Position numbers and translations under genes: made by a program. A DNA stretch of 64,000 nucleotides from JAOADN01 sp049323795 (GTDB lineage Bacteria > Pseudomonadota > Alphaproteobacteria > Rhodobacterales > Rhodobacteraceae): NCBI GenBank assembly GCA_049323795.1, contig JBMOOH010000009.1, forward strand, positions 124,001 through 188,000, in the 5' to 3' direction. The notes under the pieces were generated by a model. It was not told where the DNA came from and searched no databases. It saw only the letters and a list, made by a program, of their open reading frames with translations. Positions 42,753 through 51,601 of the stretch are shown here, one piece after another; position 1 is the first letter of the stretch; each line of letters opens with the position of its first letter.

Positions 42753-44159
42753 ATGAGCCTTGCAGACAATTCGAGTGGCGGACCGGCGCTTGTACGGGAA
42801 GGTGCGGTGACCCGCTTCATCCGCGCGACCGAGCTCGACACCCGGATGCTGGGGATGATCGGCGCCATCGTGGTCGTCTGGACGATCTTCGACATCTGGA
42901 GCGGGCTGCGGCTGCCCAACGAGGGGCTGTTCGGCGGTTCGTTCCTGACCCCCCGGAACCTCTGGACGCTGCTCGTCCAGACCTCCTCGATCGCCATCAT
43001 GGCGACGGGAATGGTGCTCGTCATCGTCATGCGGCAGATCGACCTTTCCGTCGGCTCGCTCCTGACGCTCGTGGCGACCGTTTCGGCGGTTCTCCAGGTC
43101 CAGTATCTTGGACCGGCGCTGGGCGTCGGCCATTCCGCGATCTGGATCGTGGCGGTCGTCGTGGCGCTGATCATCGGGGCGGTCGTCGGCGCCTTCAACG
43201 GCGCCCTCATCGCCTATCTCGGGATCCCCTCGTTCATCGTCACGCTCGGGGGCCTCATCGCCTATGCGAAGGGGGTCGCCTTCTACATTTCCGAGGGCGT
43301 GACGATCGCGCCGCTCGACAAGACGTTCAAGGTCATCGGCGGCAACGTGCCTGCCGCATGGCTCGGCCCGGTCTGGAGCTGGATGCTGGCCGGGATCGCC
43401 TGCGTGCTGATCGTGTTCGGCGTGCTCATGGGCCGGCGCCAGCGCAAGCGCTTCAAGTTCCCGCTGCGGCCGATCTGGGCCGAGGTGTTCCTGGTGACGC
43501 TCTTCGGGGCGGTCGTTCTCGGCGCCACGCAGGTCGTCAACTCCTACCCCTGGCCGCCGAAGCTGATCGAGGTCTATGCGGCCGAGAACGGCGTGGCGAT
43601 TCCCGCAGGGGTCGAGGACAGGTCCGGCAGCGCGATCTGCATGGCGGACGGCGCGATCGTGCGCTGCGCCGAGGGGCTGGTCTATTACACCGGCTACCCG
43701 GTTCCCGTGCTGATTGCGCTGGCGGTCGGCCTCCTGATGAGCTTCATCTCCACCCGCACGCAATTCGGACGCTATGTCTTCGCGATCGGCGGCAACCCGG
43801 AGGCGGCCGAGCTCGCCGGCATCAACACGCGGTGGATGACCGTCAGGGTCTTTGCCCTGATGGGGCTGCTGGCGGCGATCTCGGCAATCATCTCGTCCTC
43901 GCGTCTCGACGCGGCCACCGTCTCGCTCGGCGACCTGAACGAGCTCTACGTCATCGCCGCGGCCGTCATCGGGGGCACCTCGCTCGCCGGCGGTCTCGGC
44001 ACCATCTACGGAGCGATGCTGGGCGCCCTGATGATGCAGTCGATCGCGTCGGGAATGCAGCTTCTGAACCTGCCCTCGCCCTGGCAGAACATCGTCGTGG
44101 GCTCGGTCCTGGTCGTGGCCGTGTTCGTGGACCAGATCTACCGCCGCCGCGCGAAGTGA
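42753..44159 (+). CDS. xylH: D-xylose ABC transporter permease
   Basis: A 468-residue permease of the BPD/ribose-xylose family with about ten hydrophobic segments. Marks are MRQIDLSVGSLLTL near residue 95 and the conserved IAYLGIPSFIVTLGGL; the C-terminus has GRYVFAIGGNPEAAELAGIN and AAVIGGTSLAGG. It is longer than RbsC because of a large extracytoplasmic loop around residues 235-310. It passes xylose across the inner membrane, with XylG. Confidence 0.92.
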   Translation: MSLADNSSGGPALVREGAVTRFIRATELDTRMLGMIGAIVVVWTIFDIWSGLRLPNEGLFGGSFLTPRNLWTLLVQTSSIAIMATGMVLVIVMRQIDLSVGSLLTLVATVSAVLQVQYLGPALGVGHSAIWIVAVVVALIIGAVVGAFNGALIAYLGIPSFIVTLGGLIAYAKGVAFYISEGVTIAPLDKTFKVIGGNVPAAWLGPVWSWMLAGIACVLIVFGVLMGRRQRKRFKFPLRPIWAEVFLVTLFGAVVLGATQVVNSYPWPPKLIEVYAAENGVAIPAGVEDRSGSAICMADGAIVRCAEGLVYYTGYPVPVLIALAVGLLMSFISTRTQFGRYVFAIGGNPEAAELAGINTRWMTVRVFALMGLLAAISAIISSSRLDAATVSLGDLNELYVIAAAVIGGTSLAGGLGTIYGAMLGALMMQSIASGMQLLNLPSPWQNIVVGSVLVVAVFVDQIYRRRAK

Positions 44160-44170
44160 GGAGGACGGAC

Positions 44171-44953
44171 ATGGCAAACGGCACCGCACAGGCACCGCTG
44201 ATCGAGATGCAGGACATCTCGATCGCGTTCGGCGGCATCAAGGCGGTCGATCATGCCTCGGTCGATCTCTACCCGGGAGAGGTCGTCGGGCTTCTGGGCC
44301 ACAATGGCGCGGGCAAGTCCACGCTCATCAAGATCCTGTCCGGCGCCTATGCGCGCGACGCGGGGCGCATCCTCATCGACGGCAAGGAGGTGAAGATCGA
44401 CAACCCCCGGGACGCCAAGGCCCACGGGATCGAAACCATCTACCAGACACTCGCGCTGGCCGACAACGTGGATGCGGCGGCCAACCTCTATCTGGGGCGC
44501 GAGATCAAGACCGCCTGGGGCACGCTCGACGACGTGGCGATGGAGGCCGAGTGCCGCAAGGTGATGCACCGCCTGAACCCGAACTTCCGCCGGTTCAAGG
44601 AGCCCGTCTCGAAGCTTTCGGGCGGCCAGCGCCAGTCGGTCGCCATCGCCCGCGCGATCCACTTCAACGCGCGCATCCTCATCATGGACGAACCGACCGC
44701 GGCCCTCGGCCCGGCCGAAACCGCCCAGGTCGGCGAACTGGTGAAGCAGCTCAAGGCCGAAGGCATCGGGATCTTCCTCATCAGCCACGACCTGCACGAC
44801 GTCTTCGATCTCGCCGACCGGGTGACGGTGATGAAGAACGGCAAGGTGGTGGGCACCGCGCGTACCGAGGAGGTCACGCACGACGAGGTGCTCGGCATGA
44901 TCATCGCCGGCAAATGTCCCCCGGCCGCGATCCCGGGTCCCGGAGCGGCGTGA
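44171..44953 (+). CDS. xylG: Xylose ABC transporter ATP-binding protein (single domain)
   Basis: A 260-residue ATPase: Walker A GHNGAGKSTLIK, signature LSGGQRQSVAIARA, Walker B ILIMDEPTAAL, switch His FLISHDLHD. E. coli XylG is a tandem two-domain protein of about 510 residues; this one has one domain and must work as a homodimer, as in FrcA-type importers. A GAGGACGGAC ribosome site precedes ATG 44171. Confidence 0.9.
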   Translation: MANGTAQAPLIEMQDISIAFGGIKAVDHASVDLYPGEVVGLLGHNGAGKSTLIKILSGAYARDAGRILIDGKEVKIDNPRDAKAHGIETIYQTLALADNVDAAANLYLGREIKTAWGTLDDVAMEAECRKVMHRLNPNFRRFKEPVSKLSGGQRQSVAIARAIHFNARILIMDEPTAALGPAETAQVGELVKQLKAEGIGIFLISHDLHDVFDLADRVTVMKNGKVVGTARTEEVTHDEVLGMIIAGKCPPAAIPGPGAA

Positions 44954-44955
44954 GC

Positions 44956-46392
44956 ATGTTCCTCGGACTCGATCTGGGAACCTCCGGTCTCAAGGCGCTG
45001 ATCATCGACGACACGCAGCGGGTAATGGGCGAGGCCTCGGCGCCGCTTTCGGTGTCGCGGCCGCGGGACGGCTGGTCCGAGCAGGCGCCCGCGGACTGGA
45101 TCGCGGCGGCAGACCGGGTTCTTGCGGGACTCGGGCGCGACCTGCTCGGATCGGTCCGGGGCATCGGCCTGTCCGGCCAGATGCACGGCGCGACACTCCT
45201 CGATGCGGCGGACAACGTCTTGCGGCCCTGCATCCTCTGGAACGATACCCGCGCCCATGCCGAGGCCGCCGAGCTGGACGCCGATCCCGAGTTCCGCGCC
45301 GTCACCGGGAACATCGTCTTTCCGGGCTTCACCGCGCCGAAGCTCGTCTGGGTCGGGCGGCACGAACCCGCGGTGTTCGGCAGGGTTGCCCGGGTGCTCC
45401 TGCCGAAGGACTACCTGCGACTCTGGCTGACGGGCGACCATGTCGCCGACATGTCCGACGCCGCGGGTACGGGCTGGCTCGATACCGGGGGCCGCGCCTG
45501 GTCAGAGTCGCTTCTCGCCAAGACCGGCCTTGCGCGCGATGCGATGCCGCGCCTCGTCGAGGGATCAGAGGTCTCGGGCACGGTCCGGCGCGAGGTGTGC
45601 GAGCGCTTCGGGCTCCGCGCCTCGTGCGTCGTCGCGGGCGGCGGCGGCGACAACGCCGCCTCGGGCATCGGGGTCGGCGTCGTTAGGGCCGGTCAGGCCT
45701 TCGTCTCGCTCGGCACCTCGGGCGTCCTCTTCGCCGCGAACGACGGCTACCGGCCCGCGCCGGCGACCGCCGTTCACACCTTCTGCCACGCCCTTCCCGG
45801 GGCCTGGCACCAGATGGGCGTGATCCTTGCCGCGACCGATGCGCTGAACTGGTTCGCAACCCTCGTCGGGACCGACGCGGCCCCGCTGACCGCCGCCCTC
45901 GGGCCGCTGCTTCCGCCGGGGAAGACGCGGTTCCTCCCCTATCTCGGCGGCGAACGCACCCCGCTCAACGACGCGGCAATCCGCGCCGCCTTCGTCGGGC
46001 TTGAACACGCGACGGACCGCCCGGCCGCCACCCGCGCCGTCCTGGAGGGCGTCACCTTCGCCATCCGCGACTGCCGCGATGCGCTTTCCGCCACCGGCAC
46101 CCGCATCGACCGGCTTCTCGCCGTCGGCGGCGGGTCGCGGTCGGACTACTGGCTCTCGGCCATCGCCACCGCGCTCGGCACGCCCGTCCTCGTCCCGGCC
46201 GCAGGCGACTTCGGCGGGGCCTTCGGCGCCGCTCGGCTGGGGCTGATGGCGGCGACCGGGGCGGGGGCCGAGATCGCGGCCCTGCCCAGGATCGCAAGGA
46301 CCGTGGACCCTGTCGCCGGGCTGGTCCGAAGCTACGACGAGGGCCACGCCCGCTACGCGTCCGCACGGACCGCCATCAGGGGACTGACATGA
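44956..46392 (+). CDS. xylB: Xylulokinase
   Basis: A 478-residue FGGY sugar kinase. FLGLDLGTSGLKALIID is the N-terminal phosphate loop, GLSGQMHGATLLD the substrate motif, and GERTPLNDAAIR with AVGGGSRSDYWLSAIA the C-terminal ATP-binding motifs. It phosphorylates D-xylulose to xylulose-5-phosphate for the pentose phosphate pathway. ATG 44956 is used; a GTG at 44950 is in frame. The last bases overlap xylA. Confidence 0.94.
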   Translation: MFLGLDLGTSGLKALIIDDTQRVMGEASAPLSVSRPRDGWSEQAPADWIAAADRVLAGLGRDLLGSVRGIGLSGQMHGATLLDAADNVLRPCILWNDTRAHAEAAELDADPEFRAVTGNIVFPGFTAPKLVWVGRHEPAVFGRVARVLLPKDYLRLWLTGDHVADMSDAAGTGWLDTGGRAWSESLLAKTGLARDAMPRLVEGSEVSGTVRREVCERFGLRASCVVAGGGGDNAASGIGVGVVRAGQAFVSLGTSGVLFAANDGYRPAPATAVHTFCHALPGAWHQMGVILAATDALNWFATLVGTDAAPLTAALGPLLPPGKTRFLPYLGGERTPLNDAAIRAAFVGLEHATDRPAATRAVLEGVTFAIRDCRDALSATGTRIDRLLAVGGGSRSDYWLSAIATALGTPVLVPAAGDFGGAFGAARLGLMAATGAGAEIAALPRIARTVDPVAGLVRSYDEGHARYASARTAIRGLT

Positions 46393-47693
46393 GCGACTTC
46401 TTCCGGGGTATCCCGCGGATCAGGTACGAAGGGCCGGAGAGCGACAACGAATTCGCCTTCCGCCACTACAACCCCGACGAGGTCGTCCTCGGGAAGCGCC
46501 TCGAAGACCACCTGCGCTTCGCTGTCGCCTACTGGCACAGCTTCGCCTGGCCGGGCGGCGACCCCTTCGGAGGGCAGACATTCGATCGTCCGTGGTTCGG
46601 CGACACGATGGCGCTCGCCAAGCTCAAGGCAGATGTCGCCTTCGAGCTCTTCGGCATCCTCGGGGTGCCCTTCTACTGCTTCCATGACGCCGACGCCCGG
46701 CCCGAAGGCGCGTCCTTCGCCGAGTCGCTCCGCAACCTCGACGAGATCGCCGACTACCTGCTTCAGAAGCAGGCGGCCTCCGGGACCCGTCTGCTCTGGG
46801 GCACCGCAAACCTCTTCTCGCACCGGCGCTGGATGGCCGGCGCCGCGACGAACCCCGACCCCGAGGTCTTCGCCTATGCCGCGGCCACGGTCAAATCCTG
46901 CATGGACGCCACCCTGAGGCTCGGCGGGCAGAACTATGTCCTCTGGGGCGGGCGCGAGGGGTACGAGACGCTGCTCAACACCAATCTGATGCGCGAACGC
47001 CGGCAGGCCGGGCGCTTCCTCCAGATGGTCGTCGAGTACAAGCACAAGATCGGCTTCAGGGGCGCGATCCTGATCGAGCCGAAGCCGCAAGAGCCCTCGA
47101 AGCACCAGTACGACTACGACGTCGCCACGGTGTGCGGCTTCCTCAAGGACTTCGGCCTGGAGAAGGAGGTGAAGGTCAACATCGAACAGGGCCACGCGAT
47201 CCTCGCCGGCCATTCGTTCGAACACGAGCTGGCGCTCGCGGCCTCGCTCGGCATCTTCGGCTCGATCGACATGAACCGCAACGACTACCAGTCCGGCTGG
47301 GACACCGACCAGTTCCCCGACAGCGTGCCGGAAATGGCCAGGGCCTATTACGAGGTCCTCCGCGCCGGCGGGTTCACGACCGGCGGCACGAACTTCGACG
47401 CCAAGATCCGCCGCCAGTCGATCGACCCGGCCGACCTCGTCCTCGCCCATGTCGGCGGCATGGACGTCTGCGCCCGCGCCCTCAGGGCGGCAGCCGCGCT
47501 CCTCGAGGAGGGCTCGCTGGAGCGCGCGCGGGCCGAACGCTACGCCGGGTGGGACAGCCCTGCGGCGAAGGCGATGCTCGCCTCGGGCACGCTCGACGGC
47601 ATCGCCGCCGACGTTCTCGCCCGGAACGTGAATCCCGAGCCCAGGTCGGGGCGGCAGGAGCGGCTCGAGAACCTCTGGAACCGGTTCGTCTGA
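46389..47693 (+). CDS. xylA: Xylose isomerase
   Basis: A 434-residue class II xylose isomerase that converts D-xylose to D-xylulose. Catalytic His and Asp lie in FYCFHDADARPEG, the metal-site Glu in LIEPKPQEPSKHQYDYD, and further ligands in VNIEQGHAILAGHSFEHE and DMNRNDYQSGWDTDQFP. Length is normal. It overlaps xylB by 4 nt, so the operon runs xylF-xylH-xylG-xylB-xylA with no break after xylF except the hairpin. Confidence 0.96.
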   Translation: MSDFFRGIPRIRYEGPESDNEFAFRHYNPDEVVLGKRLEDHLRFAVAYWHSFAWPGGDPFGGQTFDRPWFGDTMALAKLKADVAFELFGILGVPFYCFHDADARPEGASFAESLRNLDEIADYLLQKQAASGTRLLWGTANLFSHRRWMAGAATNPDPEVFAYAAATVKSCMDATLRLGGQNYVLWGGREGYETLLNTNLMRERRQAGRFLQMVVEYKHKIGFRGAILIEPKPQEPSKHQYDYDVATVCGFLKDFGLEKEVKVNIEQGHAILAGHSFEHELALAASLGIFGSIDMNRNDYQSGWDTDQFPDSVPEMARAYYEVLRAGGFTTGGTNFDAKIRRQSIDPADLVLAHVGGMDVCARALRAAAALLEEGSLERARAERYAGWDSPAAKAMLASGTLDGIAADVLARNVNPEPRSGRQERLENLWNRFV

Positions 47694-47725
47694 AACCCCG
47701 GTGATCCCCTGGCCGGCGTTTCTGG

Positions 47726-47741
47726 TTAATCCTTCCGTAAC
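47726..47741 (+). promoter_or_regulatory. Near-consensus CtrA box upstream of the sugar transferase gene
   Basis: TTAA, seven bases, GTAAC: one mismatch to TTAA-N7-TTAAC, 79 nt upstream of the GTG start. CtrA controls motility and surface polysaccharides in several Rhodobacterales, so a functional link is possible. Confidence 0.35.
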
Positions 47742-47819
47742 GCGCCGGCCGCTAGGGTCCGCCCGAAGCCGGGCCCGTGGGGCTGGTCCGGCGCAGCCAG
47801 GGAATGGAGAACCGGAACC

Positions 47820-48491
47820 GTGTCAGCCCCCGAATTCGAGTTTCGCGCGTCCTGCGCTGCCGGAAGGTCTGCCTCGCTCTATGCCGTTGCGGGCAAGCGC
47901 CTTTTCGATGTTGTCGCGGTCGTCCTCATGGCCCCCGTGGCAGTCCCGGTCGTCGCACTGGCGGCACTCGCCGTGGCCGCCGGCGGCGGAAGGCCGTTCT
48001 ATGCGCAGGACCGGGTCGGGCGGGGCGGCAGGCCGTTCCGCTGCCTGAAGCTGCGCACGATGGTCCCGGATGCCGAACGGCGGCTTTCCCTGCTGCTGGC
48101 GCAGGATCCCGCGCTGGCCCTGGAATGGGAGCGGAAGCAGAAGCTGGACAGGGATCCGCGCGTCACGACGGTGGGCGCCTTCCTGCGCCGGACCAGCCTC
48201 GACGAGCTTCCGCAGCTCTGGAACGTCCTGCGCGGCCACATGAGCCTGGTGGGGCCGAGGCCCATCCTGCCGGAACAGTCGGATCTCTACCGCAGGAATT
48301 TCCGGTCCGAGGCCTATTACCGGATGCGGCCCGGAATCACCGGACCCTGGCAGGTCGGGCGGCGGAACGGCGGGGGGTTTTCCGACCGCGCCGCCTTCGA
48401 CAGCGACTATCATGCCCGCATCGGGATCGGGACGGACCTTGCGATCCTTGTCCGAACGGTCGGCGCGGTGCTCCGGGCAACCGGTCAGTAG
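47820..48491 (+). CDS. Exopolysaccharide sugar transferase (ExoY / bacterial sugar transferase)
   Basis: A 223-residue phosphoglycosyl transferase that loads the first sugar on undecaprenyl phosphate. One N-terminal membrane helix (about 28-56) is followed by the catalytic region: FRCLKLRTM, the DRDPRVTTVGAFLRRTSLDE block (Asp-Glu dyad), LPQLWNVLRGHMSLVGPRP and YRMRPGITGPWQV. A GTG start at 47820 is chosen. It stands alone here; no polymerase or export genes are beside it. Its stop overlaps that of the convergent dnaQ by 7 nt. Confidence 0.9.
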   Translation: MSAPEFEFRASCAAGRSASLYAVAGKRLFDVVAVVLMAPVAVPVVALAALAVAAGGGRPFYAQDRVGRGGRPFRCLKLRTMVPDAERRLSLLLAQDPALALEWERKQKLDRDPRVTTVGAFLRRTSLDELPQLWNVLRGHMSLVGPRPILPEQSDLYRRNFRSEAYYRMRPGITGPWQVGRRNGGGFSDRAAFDSDYHARIGIGTDLAILVRTVGAVLRATGQ

Positions 48492-49186
48492 CCGAGCGAC
48501 CGCCACACCGACGCCGGACCGAGCGCCTCGACGAATTCCCGGTGCGCCGCGGCCTCTTCCGGCGTCTGCCGCGGGGCAAGCGGCACCGGGCGGGGCGGCG
48601 GACGCCAGGCCGCGGCACCGGTTTCGCGGGGCGCGTCCGCCGCCGCGGCCGCGGCCAGAGCGAGATCCGGCTGCCGCCCTCCGATCAGTTCCAGGTAGAC
48701 GTCGGCGAGGATCTCGCTGTCCAGCAGGGCACCATGCCGGGTGCGCATGGACGTGTCGATCCCGAACCGCCGGCACAGCGCATCGAGCGACACCGGCGCG
48801 CCGGGAAACCGGCGCCGGGCGATGGCGAGGGTGTCGAGCGCGCGTCCGGGCGCGATGGCGGGGTGGCCGAGGCGCTGAAGCTCGGCGTTCAGGAACTTGA
48901 TGTCGAAGGCGGCGTTGTGGATCACCAGCCGCGAGTCGCGCCCGAGGAAGTCGAGGAACTCGGCCACCACCTCTTCGAAACGCGGCTTGTCGGCCAGGAA
49001 GACGTCGGTCAGCCCATGCACGGCCAGCGCCTCGGGCGGCATCGGCCGGTCCGGGTTCAGGTAGCGGTGGAACCGGCGCCCGGTCGGCATGTGGTTGAAA
49101 AGCTCGACGGCCCCGATCTCGACGATCCGGTGCCCTTCGCCGGGTTCAAGCCCCGTTGTCTCGGTGTCGAGGACGATCTCGTACAT
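48485..49186 (-). CDS. dnaQ: DNA polymerase III epsilon subunit (3'-5' proofreading exonuclease)
   Basis: A 233-residue exonuclease with all three motifs: ExoI VLDTETTGLEP (Asp7, Glu9), ExoII IHNAAFDIKFL, ExoIII HGALLDSEILADVYLELIGG. The C-terminal Ala/Pro-rich linker and FVEALGPASVWRSLGY would hold the polymerase alpha subunit. It edits replication errors. It overlaps coaE by 41 nt at the start, so translation is coupled. Confidence 0.93.
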   Translation of the reverse strand: MYEIVLDTETTGLEPGEGHRIVEIGAVELFNHMPTGRRFHRYLNPDRPMPPEALAVHGLTDVFLADKPRFEEVVAEFLDFLGRDSRLVIHNAAFDIKFLNAELQRLGHPAIAPGRALDTLAIARRRFPGAPVSLDALCRRFGIDTSMRTRHGALLDSEILADVYLELIGGRQPDLALAAAAAADAPRETGAAAWRPPPRPVPLAPRQTPEEAAAHREFVEALGPASVWRSLGY

Positions 49187-49781
49187 GCCACTCCCGCGCT
49201 TCGGTCAGGATGCGTTCCACGCCTGCGCGCGCCGTGTCAAGATCCGGGGTCTCGACCACCCAGGTGGCGCGGCGGCGCTTCTCGGCATCCGGGGTCTGGC
49301 GCGACAGGACGATGCGGAACAGATCTTCGGTCATGCCGGGGCGGGCCATGACCCTGGCCCTCTGGATCTCGGGCGGCGCCGATACGACGACCGTTGCATC
49401 GACCTCGGCGTCGAGCCCCGTCTCGAAGAGGAGCGGGACGTCGAGGACGACGAGAGGCGCGCCGCCCGCTGCGGCGGCCGCAAGAAACGCCGCGCGGTCG
49501 GCGGCGACGAGGGGGTGGACGATGCGTTCGAGCCGGTCGAGCCCATCGGGACGGGCCGTGACCTCGCGCCGCAGGGCACCGCGGTCCACCGCGCCGGCAA
49601 GGATCGCCCCGGGGAATTCCGCGCCGACCGGGCCGACCGCCGCCCCGCCCGCGGCATAGACCCGGCGGACCGCCTCGTCCGCGTCCCAGACCGGGATCCC
49701 GCGGTCGCGGAAGAAGCCGGCGGTGGTGGACTTGCCCATTCCGATCGATCCGGTCAGACCGAGAACCAGGGGCCGGTTCAT
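49146..49781 (-). CDS. coaE: Dephospho-CoA kinase
   Basis: A 211-residue P-loop kinase that does the last step of coenzyme A synthesis. The P-loop is GLTGSIGMGKST, followed by VWDADEAVRRVY; the lid motif is LDVPLLFETGLDAEVD, with RVMARPGMTE after. The C-terminus extends 41 nt into dnaQ. The start overlaps the aroE stop as ATGA. The order maf-aroE-coaE-dnaQ is widely conserved in alphaproteobacteria. Confidence 0.93.
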   Translation of the reverse strand: MNRPLVLGLTGSIGMGKSTTAGFFRDRGIPVWDADEAVRRVYAAGGAAVGPVGAEFPGAILAGAVDRGALRREVTARPDGLDRLERIVHPLVAADRAAFLAAAAAGGAPLVVLDVPLLFETGLDAEVDATVVVSAPPEIQRARVMARPGMTEDLFRIVLSRQTPDAEKRRRATWVVETPDLDTARAGVERILTEAREWHVRDRPRHRDNGA

Positions 49782-50617
49782 TCCCCGAGAACGGCGCGCC
49801 GCGTGGCCTCGTCCACTTCCGGACGGATCCCGAACCAGCGCTCGAAGGCGGGGGCGGCCTGATGGAGGAGCATGCCGAGACCGTCGACGGTGGTGCAGCC
49901 GATCTCGGCCGCCTCTTCCAGAAGGCGGGTGCGGAGCGGCGCATAAACGAGGTCCGTCACCACCGCCTTGGGGGACAGCGCGTCGAGCGGCACGCGGAAG
50001 TCGGGCTTGCCGTCCATGCCGAGCGAGGATGCGTTGACGACGGTCGCCGCGTCCTCGAGCATGTTGCCCGCCTGAACCCAGTCATGAACGACGATCTTGG
50101 CCCCGAACTCGGCCCGCAGGGCATCGGCACGGGCCCGGGTGCGGTTGGCGAGGCGTATCTCGGGCACGCCGCTTTCCAGCAGGGCGGCGATGACCGCCCG
50201 CGCCGCGCCGCCCGCGCCGAGGACCGCCGCGGGACCCGAGGCGGGGGCCCAGTCCGGCGCGTTCTGGCGGAGGTTGGCGACGAAACCGTAGCCGTCGGTG
50301 TTGTCGGCGTGGATGCGCCCGTCGCGCCGGAAGATCAGGGTATTCGCCGCACCGATGAGGGCGGCGCGGTCGGTGACGACATCGGCGAAGGAAAGCACCG
50401 TCTCCTTGTGGGGGATGGTGATGTTGACGCCGACGAAGCCCGCCTTGGGCAGCGCGCCGATCACCTCGCGGAGGTCGGACTGGCCCACGTCCATCGGGAT
50501 GTAGAACCCGGGAATGCCGTAGGTCCTGAGCCAATGGGCGTGAAGGCGCGGCGACCGCGAATGCGCGACCGGGGAGCCGATGACGCCGGCGAGGGGGATC
50601 CGGGGATGGTCGGTCAT
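49778..50617 (-). CDS. aroE: Shikimate dehydrogenase
   Basis: A 279-residue NADP-dependent enzyme reducing 3-dehydroshikimate in aromatic amino acid synthesis. Substrate motif SPVAHSRSPRLH, catalytic Lys in TIPHKET, IHADNTDGYGF, and the Rossmann turn VLGAGGAARAVIAAL; NRTRARADAL gives the NADP-binding Asn-Arg-Thr. ATG 50617 is chosen; it overlaps the maf stop by 4 nt. Confidence 0.94.
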   Translation of the reverse strand: MTDHPRIPLAGVIGSPVAHSRSPRLHAHWLRTYGIPGFYIPMDVGQSDLREVIGALPKAGFVGVNITIPHKETVLSFADVVTDRAALIGAANTLIFRRDGRIHADNTDGYGFVANLRQNAPDWAPASGPAAVLGAGGAARAVIAALLESGVPEIRLANRTRARADALRAEFGAKIVVHDWVQAGNMLEDAATVVNASSLGMDGKPDFRVPLDALSPKAVVTDLVYAPLRTRLLEEAAEIGCTTVDGLGMLLHQAAPAFERWFGIRPEVDEATRRAVLGE

Positions 50618-51267
50618 GCCGCGATGTCGCCCCGGGCGCGGAGCCACGTCAAGAGCTCGATGAGGGGAAGCCCGATGATCGTGAAGGGATCGCCCTCGAT
50701 GCGCCCGAACAGGCGCACGCCCTCGCCCTCGATCCGGTAGGCACCGACCGTGTGACGGATTTCCTCCCAGTTCCGGGCGACATATTCCCGCAGGAACGAC
50801 TCGCCGAGGCTGTGCATGGTCAGCCGCGCCATGCCGACGTGGCGCCACACCGGCATGCCTGCGTCGAAGACCACGGCAGCCGAGAACAGCCGGTGCGTGC
50901 GGCCCGAGAGGAAACGCAGCTGTTCGGCCGCCTCGGCGGGATCGCGGGGTTTAGAAAGGCACCGGCCCCCGCATTCGGCGATCTGGTCGGCACCGAGGAC
51001 GAGCGCGCCGCCCGACCTTGCCGACACGCGCGGGGCCGCTCCTTCGGCCGAGAGCGCGGCGCGGATCGCCTCTTCGTCGATGGCGGCGGGCAGGACCGAG
51101 AGGTTCAGCCCCGCGGCGCGGAGCATCGCCGCACGCCCCGGCGAGGAGGACGCAAGGACAAGCGGCCGATCGCCTGGCCAGGGGTCGCGGGGGGGATCTG
51201 TGGGCAAGTGCGGGACAGAAGCCGGGTCAGGACTGGGGACAAGCGCGTCCGGTAGATGTCGTCCCAC
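50614..51267 (-). CDS. maf: Maf family nucleotide pyrophosphatase with internal deletion
   Basis: A 217-residue Maf/YceF-type protein: VLASSSPGRAAMLRAAGL is the Maf opening, IDEEAIRAALSAEGA, GALVLGADQ and KPRDPAEAAEQLRFLSGRTH follow, and RNWEEIRHTVGAYRIEGEG ends the core. The usual stretch of about 13 residues between 'G-A-x-P-R' and 'V-S-A' with the conserved Lys-Ala is missing (junction at 51027/51028), so activity is doubtful. The N-terminus is uncertain: GTG 51267 gives a long unconserved leader, and a later TTG could be the real start. Confidence 0.7.
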   Translation of the reverse strand: MGRHLPDALVPSPDPASVPHLPTDPPRDPWPGDRPLVLASSSPGRAAMLRAAGLNLSVLPAAIDEEAIRAALSAEGAAPRVSARSGGALVLGADQIAECGGRCLSKPRDPAEAAEQLRFLSGRTHRLFSAAVVFDAGMPVWRHVGMARLTMHSLGESFLREYVARNWEEIRHTVGAYRIEGEGVRLFGRIEGDPFTIIGLPLIELLTWLRARGDIAA

Positions 51268-51601
51268 CCGAGGCGGCAGTCAAGCCGGCCGCGAGGGCGG
51301 TTCCTCAAGACGTGGATGGCACGGCAGGGGGGTGTGGAGAGATCCCTGCGATGCGGGCCGGCAGCGCCGATACCCACATCCAAGAGTCGGCCTATTCATT
51401 CTCAAGTATCTGATATACATTAATAATTCCATGAAATTTGAAGTCACGTCAGGTTGTCTACAGGATTATCAACACCTTCCCCGGCCATGTGGGCAACCCG
51501 CCGCGAAGCAGCTTATCCACGGCGTCCACAGCCCCATAATCATCAACTTCCTTTTTCTATTCATTCCCTGTTAAGGATGGCCCGCTTTCAGGACAAGACC
51601 G
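51268..51601. other. Candidate chromosomal replication origin (oriC)
   Basis: A 334-nt intergenic region between divergent maf and hemJ. DnaA-box-like 9-mers: TTATCCACG (51513-51521, 8/9 to TTATCCACA), TTATCAACA (51466-51474, 8/9), TTGTCTACA (51454-51462, 7/9), TGTGGGCAA (51488-51496, 7/9); another TGTGGGCAA (51199-51207) lies inside the maf leader. The 60 nt at 51391-51450 are about 70% A+T by my count, striking in this genome, and could be the unwinding element. A GANTC methylation site occurs at 51384-51388. The setting (dnaQ-coaE-aroE-maf on one side, hemJ-rho-mnmE-parAB on the other, with parS nearby) is that of alphaproteobacterial origins. Confidence 0.6.

Noticed and set aside
51311..51319. 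CGTGGATGG as an extra DnaA box in the candidate origin
   Set aside because: Only 6 of 9 positions match on the reverse strand, too weak to count.
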